Shown: one piece after another, positions 1 to 9,600 of the stretch
Position numbering within the stretch: position 1 is the first letter of the stretch
Layout: the number at the start of each line of letters is the position of its first letter
NCBI RefSeq assembly: GCF_019308285.1
Contig: NZ_WWEM01000020.1
Location: forward strand, 62,001-126,000
Length of the DNA: 64,000 bases
Reading direction: 5' to 3'
Source: Flavobacterium quisquiliarum
GTDB taxonomy: Bacteria > Bacteroidota > Bacteroidia > Flavobacteriales > Flavobacteriaceae
Notes under the pieces: model-generated
The model's database searches: none
What the model was told of the DNA's origin: nothing
Seen by the model: only the letters and a program-made list of their open reading frames with translations
Program-made: the position numbers and the translations under genes

Positions 1-1
1 G

Positions 2-1903
2 CCAACATCTCTGGCAGATGCAACTTCTGTTTCAAATTCATCTACAGGAAATACGGCAACTGTGACCGTGAACGGAAAAACCAGTACTGGTGCTCTAATT
101 GTGAATTTAAATGAAACATCATTATCAGGAACAAGTCTGACAACATCTGTAAACGGAGTTGCGAGCACAGCTTTAGATTTAGCTCCTGCAATTTCGGCAT
201 CGCAGACGGTTACCGATTTAGTTCAGACAGCAAGTACTGGAGTTATTACGTATACCAATGAAAGCGGAGCCAATCAGACCGCAAATGTAACCAGTACAAA
301 TACAGACAATATTTTAACTGTTGGAACTGACGGCGGATCATTGTTGACTTCAACATCCCTGGCAGATGCAACTTCTGTTTCAAATTCATCTACAGGAAAT
401 ACAGCAACTGTGACCGTGAACGGAAAAACCAGCACAGGCGCACCGATTGTCAACAGTAATACCTTAACAGCTGCAAACGGCAACTTGGTATCAACAGTAA
501 ATGGTGTAGCAACAACACCAGAAGTTTCGGTGCTAATTGCAGCGAACAATGGTTTAACAGCGACTAATGGCAATGTGCAATTAGATGGAAGTTTAATAAA
601 ACCGACTATCATTGCTACTGATGCTACTAACACTTTGGCTATTTCAGGTTTACAGCCAAGTGCTGCCACAACTGATTTAATTGTCGTAGCAGATAATACA
701 GGAGTTTTAAAAACTAAAACTCTGGCATCTTTAAATGCAAATAACTGGAATTTACTGGGTAATGCAGGTACTGACCCTTTAACTAATTTTTTAGGCACTA
801 CTGACAATGTTCCATTGCACTTCCGCATAAATAATACAAATGCAGGAAAGATAACAAATGATACATTCACAACTGCATTAGGTTATAATACATTAAGTCC
901 TACAGCTACGGGAGTATACAATACGACTATTGGTACCAATACTCTAAATAAGCTTACCAGTGGAAGCTACAATACTGTTTTTGGTGTTAGTTCGGCTGAA
1001 AATCTTACGACTGGTTCTAATAATACTGCTTTAGGAATCAATAGCTTGCAAAACAACATTAGTGGTAATTATAATGTTGGTGTGGGAGCAAATGCTTTTC
1101 AGGCAGTTAACAGTGGCAACGGAAATGTTGGTTTAGGTAATAGTGTGGGATTCTTGCGTACAGGCAACCAAAATATAGCTATCGGATTTAGTGCAGACGA
1201 CTTGGGAACTACAGGAAGCAATAACTTGGTAATCGGGGTTGGAAATAATACCTCTTCGCCAACAGTAAGCAACGAAATGAATATTGCCAATACTCTATTT
1301 GCTACATCAATAAATGGAGCAATTGGAACAGGTAGTGTAGGTATTGCCGTGCAGGCACCAACAGCAACACTAGATGTTAATGGCAATGCTCGTGTGCGTG
1401 ATTTGCCAGCTGGTTTAGCAACAGATGATATTGTTACAACTGATGCGGACGGAAATTTAAGAACAATTACTCCGTCAGTTTTAGTACCCGTTACAACGGT
1501 TTCAAATACATCATCAGTGAATGCTTTAAGCACTACAGTTAATGGAGTAAAAGGTAATGATGTAAATATTATCAACAGTAACACTTTAACAGCCCCAAAC
1601 GGCAACTTGGTATCAACAGTAAATGGTGTAGCAACAACACCAGAAATTCCGGTGCTAATTGCAGCGAATAATGGCTTAACAGCGATTAATGGCAATGTAC
1701 AATTAGATGGAAGTTTAATAAAACCAACTGCCATTGCTACGGATGCTACTAACACTTTGGCTATTTCAGGTTTACAGTCAAGTGCGTCAGGAACTGATTT
1801 AATTGTGGTAGCTGATAATACAGGAGTTTTAAAAACTAAAACTTTGGCATCTTTAAATGCAAATAACTGGAATTTAATGGGTAATGCTGGTACAGATCCT
1901 TAA
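2..1903 (+). pseudogene. Repetitive surface adhesin, 5' part (cut by window edge, ends at frameshift)
   Basis: The reading frame is open from base 2, so the gene enters from the left edge and its signal peptide lies outside the window. The protein is Thr/Asn/Ser/Gly-rich and very repetitive. It alternates TVNGVxTTP-type modules with NTAxGxxxL repeats that resemble the head repeats of trimeric autotransporter adhesins, so an extracellular fibre is likely. The frame stops at 1901-1903 inside a motif that reads GTDP-LTNFLGTT in an earlier copy of the same gene. Comparing the two copies shows one T missing from a TTT run at about 1898-1902; adding it back continues the frame into the 1900-3945 segment. 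This is either a real frameshift or a sequencing error in repetitive DNA. Family assignment is by repeat appearance only. Confidence 0.75.
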
Positions 1904-1906
1904 CTA
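446..1906 (+). repeat. Long near-identical direct repeat inside the adhesin
   Basis: Bases about 446-790 and 1568-1911 are near-identical copies. They are offset by 1122 bases along most of their length and by 1121 bases after the lesion at about 1900, which fixes the frameshift as a single missing base. A shorter repeat links bases 2-100 with about 353-450 (both encode ADATSVSNSSTGNTATVTVN). Such blocks could recombine and change adhesin length. Confidence 0.85.
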
Positions 1907-3945
1907 ATTTTTTAGGCACAACCGATGATGTTGATTTAGTTTTAAGAAGAAATTCTATTCAGGCTGGGAAAATTGAAGCAACTAATATCTCTTTTGGAGT
2001 TAACTCATTTAATGATTATTCGCCAGGACTTTATAATGTTGCAATTGGTACCTCTTCCCTTTTTGAAAATTCAACAGGGAATAATAATACTGCAGTGGGT
2101 TATAATGCGCTAACAACAAGTCGAACAGGAAACAATAATGCTTCGCTGGGTTCTGACGCAGGCTCACTTAATACCCAAGGCTCGCAAAATACCTTTATCG
2201 GAACCAATTCAAATCCGACAGGAGGTGTATTTATAAATAATGCTACAGCTATTGGATATAATTCAACAGTAGCAGCCAGTAATAGTTTAGTACTTGGAGC
2301 TATTGGACCTGATGCTGTTAAAGTTGGTATTGGTATTGATTCGCCATCCAACACCTTACATGTAAAACCTATGGTAACGCTGAATCCCGTTCGTTTTGAG
2401 GGACTGCAGCCAAGTGTATCTGGAACTGATTTAGTTGTTGTAGCTGATAATACAGGCGTTTTGAGGACAGTGACTCCAAGTTCATTAGTTCCCACGACTT
2501 CTGTCTCCAATACATCATCAACAAATAATTTGAGCACTACAGTAAACGGAGTAACAGGAGCTGACGTTACTATTATCAACAGCAACACTTTAACAGCCAC
2601 AAACGGAAATTTAGTGTCAACTGTAAACGGTGTACAAACAACGCCTGCAGTTCCTGTATTAATTGCAGCTAACAATGGTTTAACTTCAACTAATGGCAAT
2701 GTACAGTTAGGTGGTGCTTTAACGATTCCAACAACAACTATTGCTACAAATGGTTCTACTAATTCATTAGCAATTTCAGGCCTGCCGGCTGGAGCGCCCT
2801 CAGATAGACTTGTAGCTATTGATCCTACAAGCGGGATTTTAAAAACAGTTACACAGGCAATGTGGTCTACAATAGGTAACGCAAGTACAAACCCAGCAAG
2901 CAATTTTTTGGGTACGACAGATAACCAGCCATTGAGACTAAGAATAAATAATGTTACAGCTGGCAATATAGCAACAAACAACACAGCATTGGGCTATCAA
3001 GCTTTGACCAACACAAATACAGGTATTGGTGGTGTAGAAAATACAGCAATTGGTGTTGGAACTTTGGTTTCAGTAATTTCTGGAGGTGATAACACCGCAG
3101 TGGGGCATAATGCATTAAACAGAACTACAAGCGCGGCCAATACTGCAGTTGGAGCCGTATCATTACCAATTAATGTAGGCGGAACAAGGAACACTGCAGT
3201 AGGTTTTCTAACCTTGACAGCTAATACTATTGGAAATTATAATAATGCTTTCGGTGTAAATGCACTTCATGATAATATTTCAGGCAGCTACAACCTTGCT
3301 GTTGGGAGTAATGCTGGCTATCTTGGTACAACTGGGAGCAACAACATTCTTATTGGCAGCATGGCATCTACATCAGACGGAGTTAATACTTCGGCACTTG
3401 CAGCAAGCAATGAATTAAATATAGGCAATACCTTATTTGGTACAAGTGTAAATAACAATTCTAATATAGGTCCTTATACTGGCAGAATAGGGATCAATAC
3501 AAATGTGCCAACAGCCACTTTAGATATTAATGGAGCTGCTCGTGTACGTTCTTTGCCAGCAGGTTCGCCAACAGACAATATTGTTACCGTTGATGGAAGT
3601 GGCAATTTAAGAACCGTTCCTCCAGCAAGCAGTATTACAGTTACGATGAATATTGTGAGAAACACGGCTGATTACACCGTAGATCCTGCAACAGATAATG
3701 TGATATTAATAGATGCAGCTTCAAATAATGTTACCGTTACAGTTCCTTCTGGTGTAGCTGTGGGAAGAGTATTTACTATTAAGCGTGTTGACAGCGTTTT
3801 AGCCAACACAGTTACAATTACATTTGCAGGTGCAACTGCTGCGGTTAACGAAACAGATACGTTTATTTCAGTTGATATTAAAACAGCTTACCAGATTATT
3901 ACTGCTGGAAGCGATAAATGGCAAACTATTTCAAAGTTTCAATAA
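1900..3945 (+). pseudogene. Repetitive surface adhesin, 3' part (downstream of frameshift)
   Basis: This frame continues the 5' part after a one-base slip, starting with LTNFLGTTDD. It carries more NTAxGxxAL head-like repeats, one copy of the shared VNGVxTTPxVPVLIAANNGL module (about 2571-2800), and a beta-rich C-terminal region ending in KWQTISKFQ. It has no S74 chaperone domain and no obvious type IX sorting domain. If expressed alone, a GTG at 2095 is the first plausible start, but no signal peptide follows it, so a separate functional gene is unlikely. Together the two parts would give a protein of more than 1300 residues plus whatever lies upstream. The last roughly 100 residues look like a compact domain without repeats; its role is unknown. 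Confidence 0.7.
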
Positions 3946-4286
3946 TTGAATACTGTCCTATGAGGTTGGTAATACTAATTTATAAATTTTATCTAAGCCT
4001 TTAAAAGTTTTTTGCACATTCTAGTAGCAGAAAACACCTTCCTTCCTTTAAAATTCATTTTTAGTATATTATTTGTTTGTTTTTAAATTATAAGAAAAAA
4101 CACCGTAAGCCTGATACTCATTTACCTTAGAGAGATTTAGTGCATAAAAAACAATGTCTTAATATGATATTTTAAAAACGTCTAGTGGTAGAAAAATATC
4201 TTATTCTAAACGGAAATTTGCACTCTGTAAAACCCTACTAACAAAAACAATTAAACATCAGATTTTAAGAAATAAATTTAATCAAG
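3946..4286. other. Gene-free, AT-rich gap between adhesin and collagen-like gene
   Basis: No open frame, RNA gene or strong hairpin was seen in these 341 bases. It most likely holds the end of the adhesin transcript and the leader or promoter of the next gene. No exact TAnnTTTG promoter element was found. Confidence 0.5.
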
Positions 4287-5528
4287 ATGAACTTAAAACT
4301 ACCTAAGAGGCCCTTATTTATTCTTATAATTTTTATTATAAGTTTTTATGGCCATGCACAAGTAGGAGTTGGAACACTGGCTCCTGCTAGTTCCGCTCAA
4401 TTGGATGTAACGGCTACCAATAAAGGTATGCTTATTCCAAGACTCTCTTTAATACAAACTACCAATCAAAGTCCGGTTACAGGTGCCATTGCAAATAGTT
4501 TGCTGGTCTATAATACAGCTACAGTAAATGATGTCACTCCGGGTTTCTATTATTGGCAGACTGATAAGTGGATTAGATTGATAGGAAAAAGCGATCCTGT
4601 TATATTTAATGAAACTTTGACTACCCTGACTTATGATGCCAATACCAATAGATTAACATACAAAGATGAAAACGGCGTTTCCAATGTTTTGCAATTGGTT
4701 GGACAAACAGGACAAGCAGGACCCGTAGGGCCAGCCGGACCACAGGGACCTCCGGGAATAGCTGGAAATAATGGGGCAAAAGGCGACAAAGGCGATACTG
4801 GAGCACAAGGAATTCCAGGAAACGACGGAGCAGCTGGAGCACAAGGAGGCATCGGTTTAATTGTTGATGGAACTAATACAACAGTGAGCGGTTCTGGAAC
4901 AACGGCAGATCCTTATAAAATCAATACATCTTCAATGCCTGCTGCAACGGTGTCTAACACTTCTGCTGGCAACCTTTTAAACACAACTGTAAATGGTGTT
5001 ACTGGACCAAACGTAACTATAATCAACAGCAATACTTTAACAGCTGTAGATGGAAATTTAGTGTCTACTGTAAACGGTGTAGCCTCAACAGCAACAGTTC
5101 CTGTGCTAATTGCTGCAGACAATGGTTTAACCGCAGCCAACGGCAAGGTACAATTAGGAGGCAATTTAACCCAGCCTACTACCATCACTGCTGATACTAC
5201 CAATACTTTGGCCTTAAAAGGCTTGCAGCAGGGAACTTCATCAGGGGAATTACTTATGGTAGAGCCTACTACGGGCGTCATCAGAAAAATAAGTATCAAC
5301 GAGTTGACTGGGGTTATAAAAGAGGAACTGACTGCTGTTTTTGGACAGAAGGATTTTGATACTCCACAGCCCATTACCTCTTTAGATAAAATACAAGTTT
5401 TTAGAAACGGAGTCGAAATAAATTTTACCGCAACCCTAGGAACTTCCCAAGTAACACTACAGCTTTATGCTGATACTAATGGAGCATGTTTGCAAGGCGA
5501 TGAAATAAAAATTTACCAATGGAAATAA
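4287..5528 (+). CDS. Secreted collagen-like fibre protein
   Basis: The 413-residue protein starts with a clear signal peptide (about 1-25, ending YGHAQ). Residues about 26-100 have the 'VGVGTLAPASSAQLDV...GMLIPRLS' layout common at the N-terminus of Bacteroidota surface fibres. Residues 139-189 are 17 uninterrupted collagen-like Gly-X-Y triplets (4701-4853). Next comes one copy of the TVNGV...VPVLIAADNGL module shared with both neighbouring giant genes. The last roughly 60 residues contain 'IQVFRNGVEINF' and 'GDEIKIYQWK', a pattern also at the end of the next gene and reminiscent of phage tail-fibre tips. The expected product is a trimeric rod-like surface protein. Function is inferred from architecture only. 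Confidence 0.8.
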   Translation: MNLKLPKRPLFILIIFIISFYGHAQVGVGTLAPASSAQLDVTATNKGMLIPRLSLIQTTNQSPVTGAIANSLLVYNTATVNDVTPGFYYWQTDKWIRLIGKSDPVIFNETLTTLTYDANTNRLTYKDENGVSNVLQLVGQTGQAGPVGPAGPQGPPGIAGNNGAKGDKGDTGAQGIPGNDGAAGAQGGIGLIVDGTNTTVSGSGTTADPYKINTSSMPAATVSNTSAGNLLNTTVNGVTGPNVTIINSNTLTAVDGNLVSTVNGVASTATVPVLIAADNGLTAANGKVQLGGNLTQPTTITADTTNTLALKGLQQGTSSGELLMVEPTTGVIRKISINELTGVIKEELTAVFGQKDFDTPQPITSLDKIQVFRNGVEINFTATLGTSQVTLQLYADTNGACLQGDEIKIYQWK

Positions 5529-5685
5529 AAATAAACTAGCATTAAAATAAAAAACAATTCTTAAACCAATATAAAAATATGTAAAAAGAAAAGAAATAGA
5601 AAAAAAGAAAAAACAAATGGGATATTTTTTTTTAATATTCATAATAAACAACAGTAAACATAAATAATTAAACAAAATTTCAATC

Positions 5686-6402
5686 ATGAAAAATAATACA
5701 ATTAAAAAAACAGGTTTAAAAGCAGTTTTTGTACTAACATTAGCTTTAGCTGGCTTTAACGCTCAGGCACAAGACCAATCAACAGCTATAACCAAACAAC
5801 CAAGTACCACCTTGCCTCAAGTGGGAGACGGTACTGCCCTTACACAAGGATCTGTAAGAGTAATTGACAATAAAGGAACCATTAAATATTTACAAGTTAA
5901 AAATGGTATTACACAAATTACAAATGCTGCTCCTAGTGGAGGTATTGTTACTACATGGCAATTGGGAGGCACATTAACTGATAATACCTATATTGATGCA
6001 TCAAACAAAGTATTTGCGCTTGATGGAATTACGTTGGTAACTAACGAACCTGCTTCAACTGATGCAGGTGACAAAACTAAACATGGTACAGGAACAGGTC
6101 TAACACTTTTGGTACGTAATGAAGCCACAGGTGAAACTATGAAAATGAAATTTTCAGATTTAGTAAATGGAGGACAGACAGTAATAACTGCTGCTACTGC
6201 TACAAATGCCACTTTTACCGATGATACTCTTCCAGCAACTGTGCAAAAAGTATGGGTATATCGTAATGGTGCAAAATTAGTGGCAGGTCAAGATTATTCT
6301 TTGGCAGGAACTACTGTAACAGTTAATTTTGAGAATATAACAGTTCCTGACGATTATGCTTTTATAACTGGTGATAAGATAGAAATTCAGTGGGTTAAAT
6401 AG
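5686..6402 (+). CDS. Small secreted protein with fibre-tip-like C-terminus
   Basis: This 238-residue protein has a signal peptide ending AGFNAQAQ (about residue 29). The early part contains VRVIDNKGTIKYLQ, close to AVDNKGTIIYVDPSKW near the start of the giant fibre gene at 6651. The end, 'VWVYRNGAKLVAGQDYSL...GDKIEIQWVK', matches the C-terminus of the preceding collagen-like protein. It could be a minor subunit or tip of the same surface structure. The gap before it (5529-5685) is A-rich with no feature seen. A hairpin follows the stop codon. I do not recognise a named family. Confidence 0.75.
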   Translation: MKNNTIKKTGLKAVFVLTLALAGFNAQAQDQSTAITKQPSTTLPQVGDGTALTQGSVRVIDNKGTIKYLQVKNGITQITNAAPSGGIVTTWQLGGTLTDNTYIDASNKVFALDGITLVTNEPASTDAGDKTKHGTGTGLTLLVRNEATGETMKMKFSDLVNGGQTVITAATATNATFTDDTLPATVQKVWVYRNGAKLVAGQDYSLAGTTVTVNFENITVPDDYAFITGDKIEIQWVK

Positions 6403-6438
6403 TTAAGCACTCAAAAAGCAATAATTAGAGTAATATTA

Positions 6439-6490
6439 AATCACTTTTATCTCTCTGCCTCTTGTAAGGCAAGAGAGGTAAAAGTGATTA
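6439..6490 (+). terminator. Hairpin downstream of the small secreted protein
   Basis: The arms are AATCACTTTTATCTCTCTGCC and a near-complementary GGCAAGAGAGGTAAAAGTGATT, separated by a short TCTTGTAA loop. The stem is about 20 bp with small mismatches. It lies 36 bases past the stop at 6402. No T-run follows, so it could also be an RNA processing or stability element. Confidence 0.6.
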
Positions 6491-6650
6491 TAAAAAGGAA
6501 TACTAAATTGATATCTAATTATAACGCTAACTGTCCAGTTTGCTTTATAAATGATTTTTTTCAATGCGTATAGCGTTTTTTCCGTAGAATGTTGTCGGGT
6601 TTTTAGTGTAATATAGAACTAGGAGTGTATAAAAATAATACTCCAATTAA

Positions 6651-9600
6651 ATGATTAAAAAAATGAATAAGTATTTAATAATATTGTTGTCTCTTTTATT
6701 CCCTTGTGTGCTTTTGGCTCAGAACAGGGGAATAAGAGCGGTTGATAATAAGGGTACAATTATTTATGTAGATCCAAGCAAATGGTTTCAGGTTGGAACT
6801 AATCTATTTAATAAAAACACTATAGGAAATGTAGCCATAGGATTAGATCCAGAAAGTCCTACGCCGGTCGATGTCGATTCCCGCTTGTATATTAGCAATG
6901 GGGGCAGCACCACATTACCTGCATTAAAATTGAATATTCCTTTTGACGGAGAATTGACTGACGATTTGCTTACATGGGATCCAAGTGACTTTTCAGTTAG
7001 AAAAATAGATATTACTAAATTATTGCCAAACGACTGGCATTTATTGGGGAATGCTGGAACTGATCCAACAACGAACTTCTTGGGAACTACAGATAATCAG
7101 GATTTATCATTTAGAACTTACAACACCGAAAGAATGCGTATTGCCTCATCTGGCAATATCGGTATAGGTACAGCTGCACCCGCAACCACATTAGAAATTA
7201 AATCAGCAACAGCTGATACATCCGGACTTAGGCTGACTAATTTGACATCGGCAAGCCCAGCAGACTTAACCGGAAAAACAATTGGAGTAAATGCTGCTGG
7301 TGATGTAGTTATTGTTAACAGTTCTGTTGCGGCAACAACTGTATCCAACACTTCAACTGGAAATTCTTTGACTACAACAGTAAACGACGTGACTGGAACT
7401 GCTGTCAATATCATCAATAGCAACACCTTGATAGCCACAGATGGCAAGCTAGTATCAACTGTAAATGGCGTAGAAACAACACCAGAAGTTCCTGTACTAA
7501 TTTCAGCAAACAATGGCTTAACAGCAACTAATGGCAATGTACAATTAGACGGTGCATTAATAAAACCAACTACAATAACTACTGATGCTACCAATACATT
7601 GGCAGTTGAAGGTTTACAGTCAGCAAGTCCTACTGGTACTGATAATATAGTGGTTGCGAATCCTTCAACAGGGGTTTTGTCAACACTTGACCGTTCGTTT
7701 TTTAACAATGACTGGCATTTACTTGGTAACGCTGAAACTACGCCTGGTACTAATTTTATTGGAACAACCGATGATCAGCCTCTTATATTTAAGATAAATA
7801 ATCAGCAATCAGGTGCTTTAACCAGTGTTTTTAGTGGAGCAAACACTTCTTTCGGCCATTATTCATTGCAAAATCCCAACGTAGCAGGTGGCGGAACAAA
7901 CAACTCAGCATTTGGCGCAGGTGCATTGTTGCTTACTACAACGGGGACGGCCAATACAGGAATAGGAGTTACAACACTTCAGAATAACACCTCAGGCGGG
8001 AATAATACAGCTGTAGGAATGAACAGTATGTCAAATAGCGCTACAGGAAATGATAATACAGCTATGGGAGCGATGGCACTATTCGGGAGTAATGCTGGCT
8101 CTGGCAATACTGCCGTTGGATTCTCTGCAGGATATAATGTTCAAGGGAATTACAATACGCTCATTGGTTTAAAATCTGGTCTAAGTATTACGTCCGGTAC
8201 AAATAATACTGTAATAGGAGGAAGCTCAACCGGAGACATCAGTGTTTCTGCAGCTAATGCCAGTCACGAACTAAACATCGGAAATGCCTTATATGGTACT
8301 GGAATTAATAACGCTGCCGGGGCAAATACAGGTAAAATAGGTATTAATGTACAAAATCCCGATGTAGAGCTAGATGTAAATGGAAAAGTTAAAATTCGTA
8401 ATTTGCCTACAGTAACTGGCACAGATAATCTTGTAACAACAGACGCAACAGGTAACTTGCATCAAAGAACAGTGGCAGATGCGGTTGGGACTATAGGTTG
8501 GCTAGTAAAAGGAAATACAGGTACAAACCCAGCAATATCAGTTACAGGAACTGACTTTTTAGGTACTACAGATGACCAGCCTTTGATGTTCAAAGTTAAA
8601 GGCACAAACTCTGGTATGATTAGCACAGATACCAAAGGCAAAGGCAATACCACTCTAGGATTTAAGAGTCTCTTCAATTGGACAACTACTTCAGCTGGAC
8701 AACAAGGTTTAAATAACACAGCTATCGGAAATAATACTTTGGCTGCAGGAGGTGCTTTCAGTGATAATACAGCCATTGGCTATAATGCTTTATTAAGATC
8801 AGCATCAAATGCCAATACAGCTGTAGGAAGCCAGGTAATGGCTACTTATACGACTTCGGTAGCAGCTGCTGGATGGAATACAGCTGTAGGGTATCTTGCA
8901 ATGATGGGTCAAACTCCATCTAGTGTGAGCACAGGTGCTTATAACAATGCTTTTGGTTCGAGTGCGCTTCATGACAATAGTTCAGGCACAGGGAATGTGG
9001 CTATTGGTTTTGGTTCGTTATCGAGCAATTCAACTGGAAGCTACAATGTTGCTATAGGCCACAATGCAGGTAGTACTACAATAGCTGGTACGGGCACAGG
9101 TAGCAACAATATTCTTATTGGTGGAGTTGGAGGTACTACTCCATTTACAATTAATCCTTCTTCAGTAAGTGCCAGCAACGAAATGAACATTGGCAATACC
9201 TTGTTTGGCACAAGTATAAATGGTGCTATCGGTACAGGTAAGATAGGTATTGATGTACAGGGACCTCTTGTAGCCGAACTACAAGTATTAGGTTCGGTAA
9301 GAACCGGTACAAGTACAACAGGAACGATTGGTCAATACTCTTTTGCGGGGGGTACTAGTAGTGTAGCATCAGCTGCTGGTTCATTTGCTTATGGAAGTGG
9401 AGCAACTGCCACAGGAAGCAATAGTGCTGCATTTGGAAGTTCTACCGCCAGTGGTAATCAATCCTTTGCTGCTGGTAACAGCAATAAGGCATTAGCAAAT
9501 TATTCAACTGCTATTGGTCAAAGTAATTTTATAGGTGATGGAGTAACGCTTTCTCCAACACCACTGAATGGAGCACCAAATACATTTATAGAATCAACCG

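Noticed and set aside
446..1906. CRISPR array suggested by the regular repeats
   Set aside because: The repeats are in coding frame, hundreds of bases long and have no uniform spacers. No cas genes are present.
1890..1912. Programmed -1 ribosomal frameshift in the adhesin
   Set aside because: No X-XXY-YYZ slippery heptamer and no following stable structure were seen. The paired repeat copy shows a simple one-base loss.
274..5374. Long - strand open frames opposite the adhesin and collagen-like genes (for example 274-870, 1099-1755, 2100-2984, 4631-4852, 4913-5374)
   Set aside because: They lie fully inside strongly supported + strand genes, give low-complexity Val/Pro/Thr-rich products, and arise from the repetitive ACA/GTA-rich codons. 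The same applies to 7118-7708 and 8462-8776.
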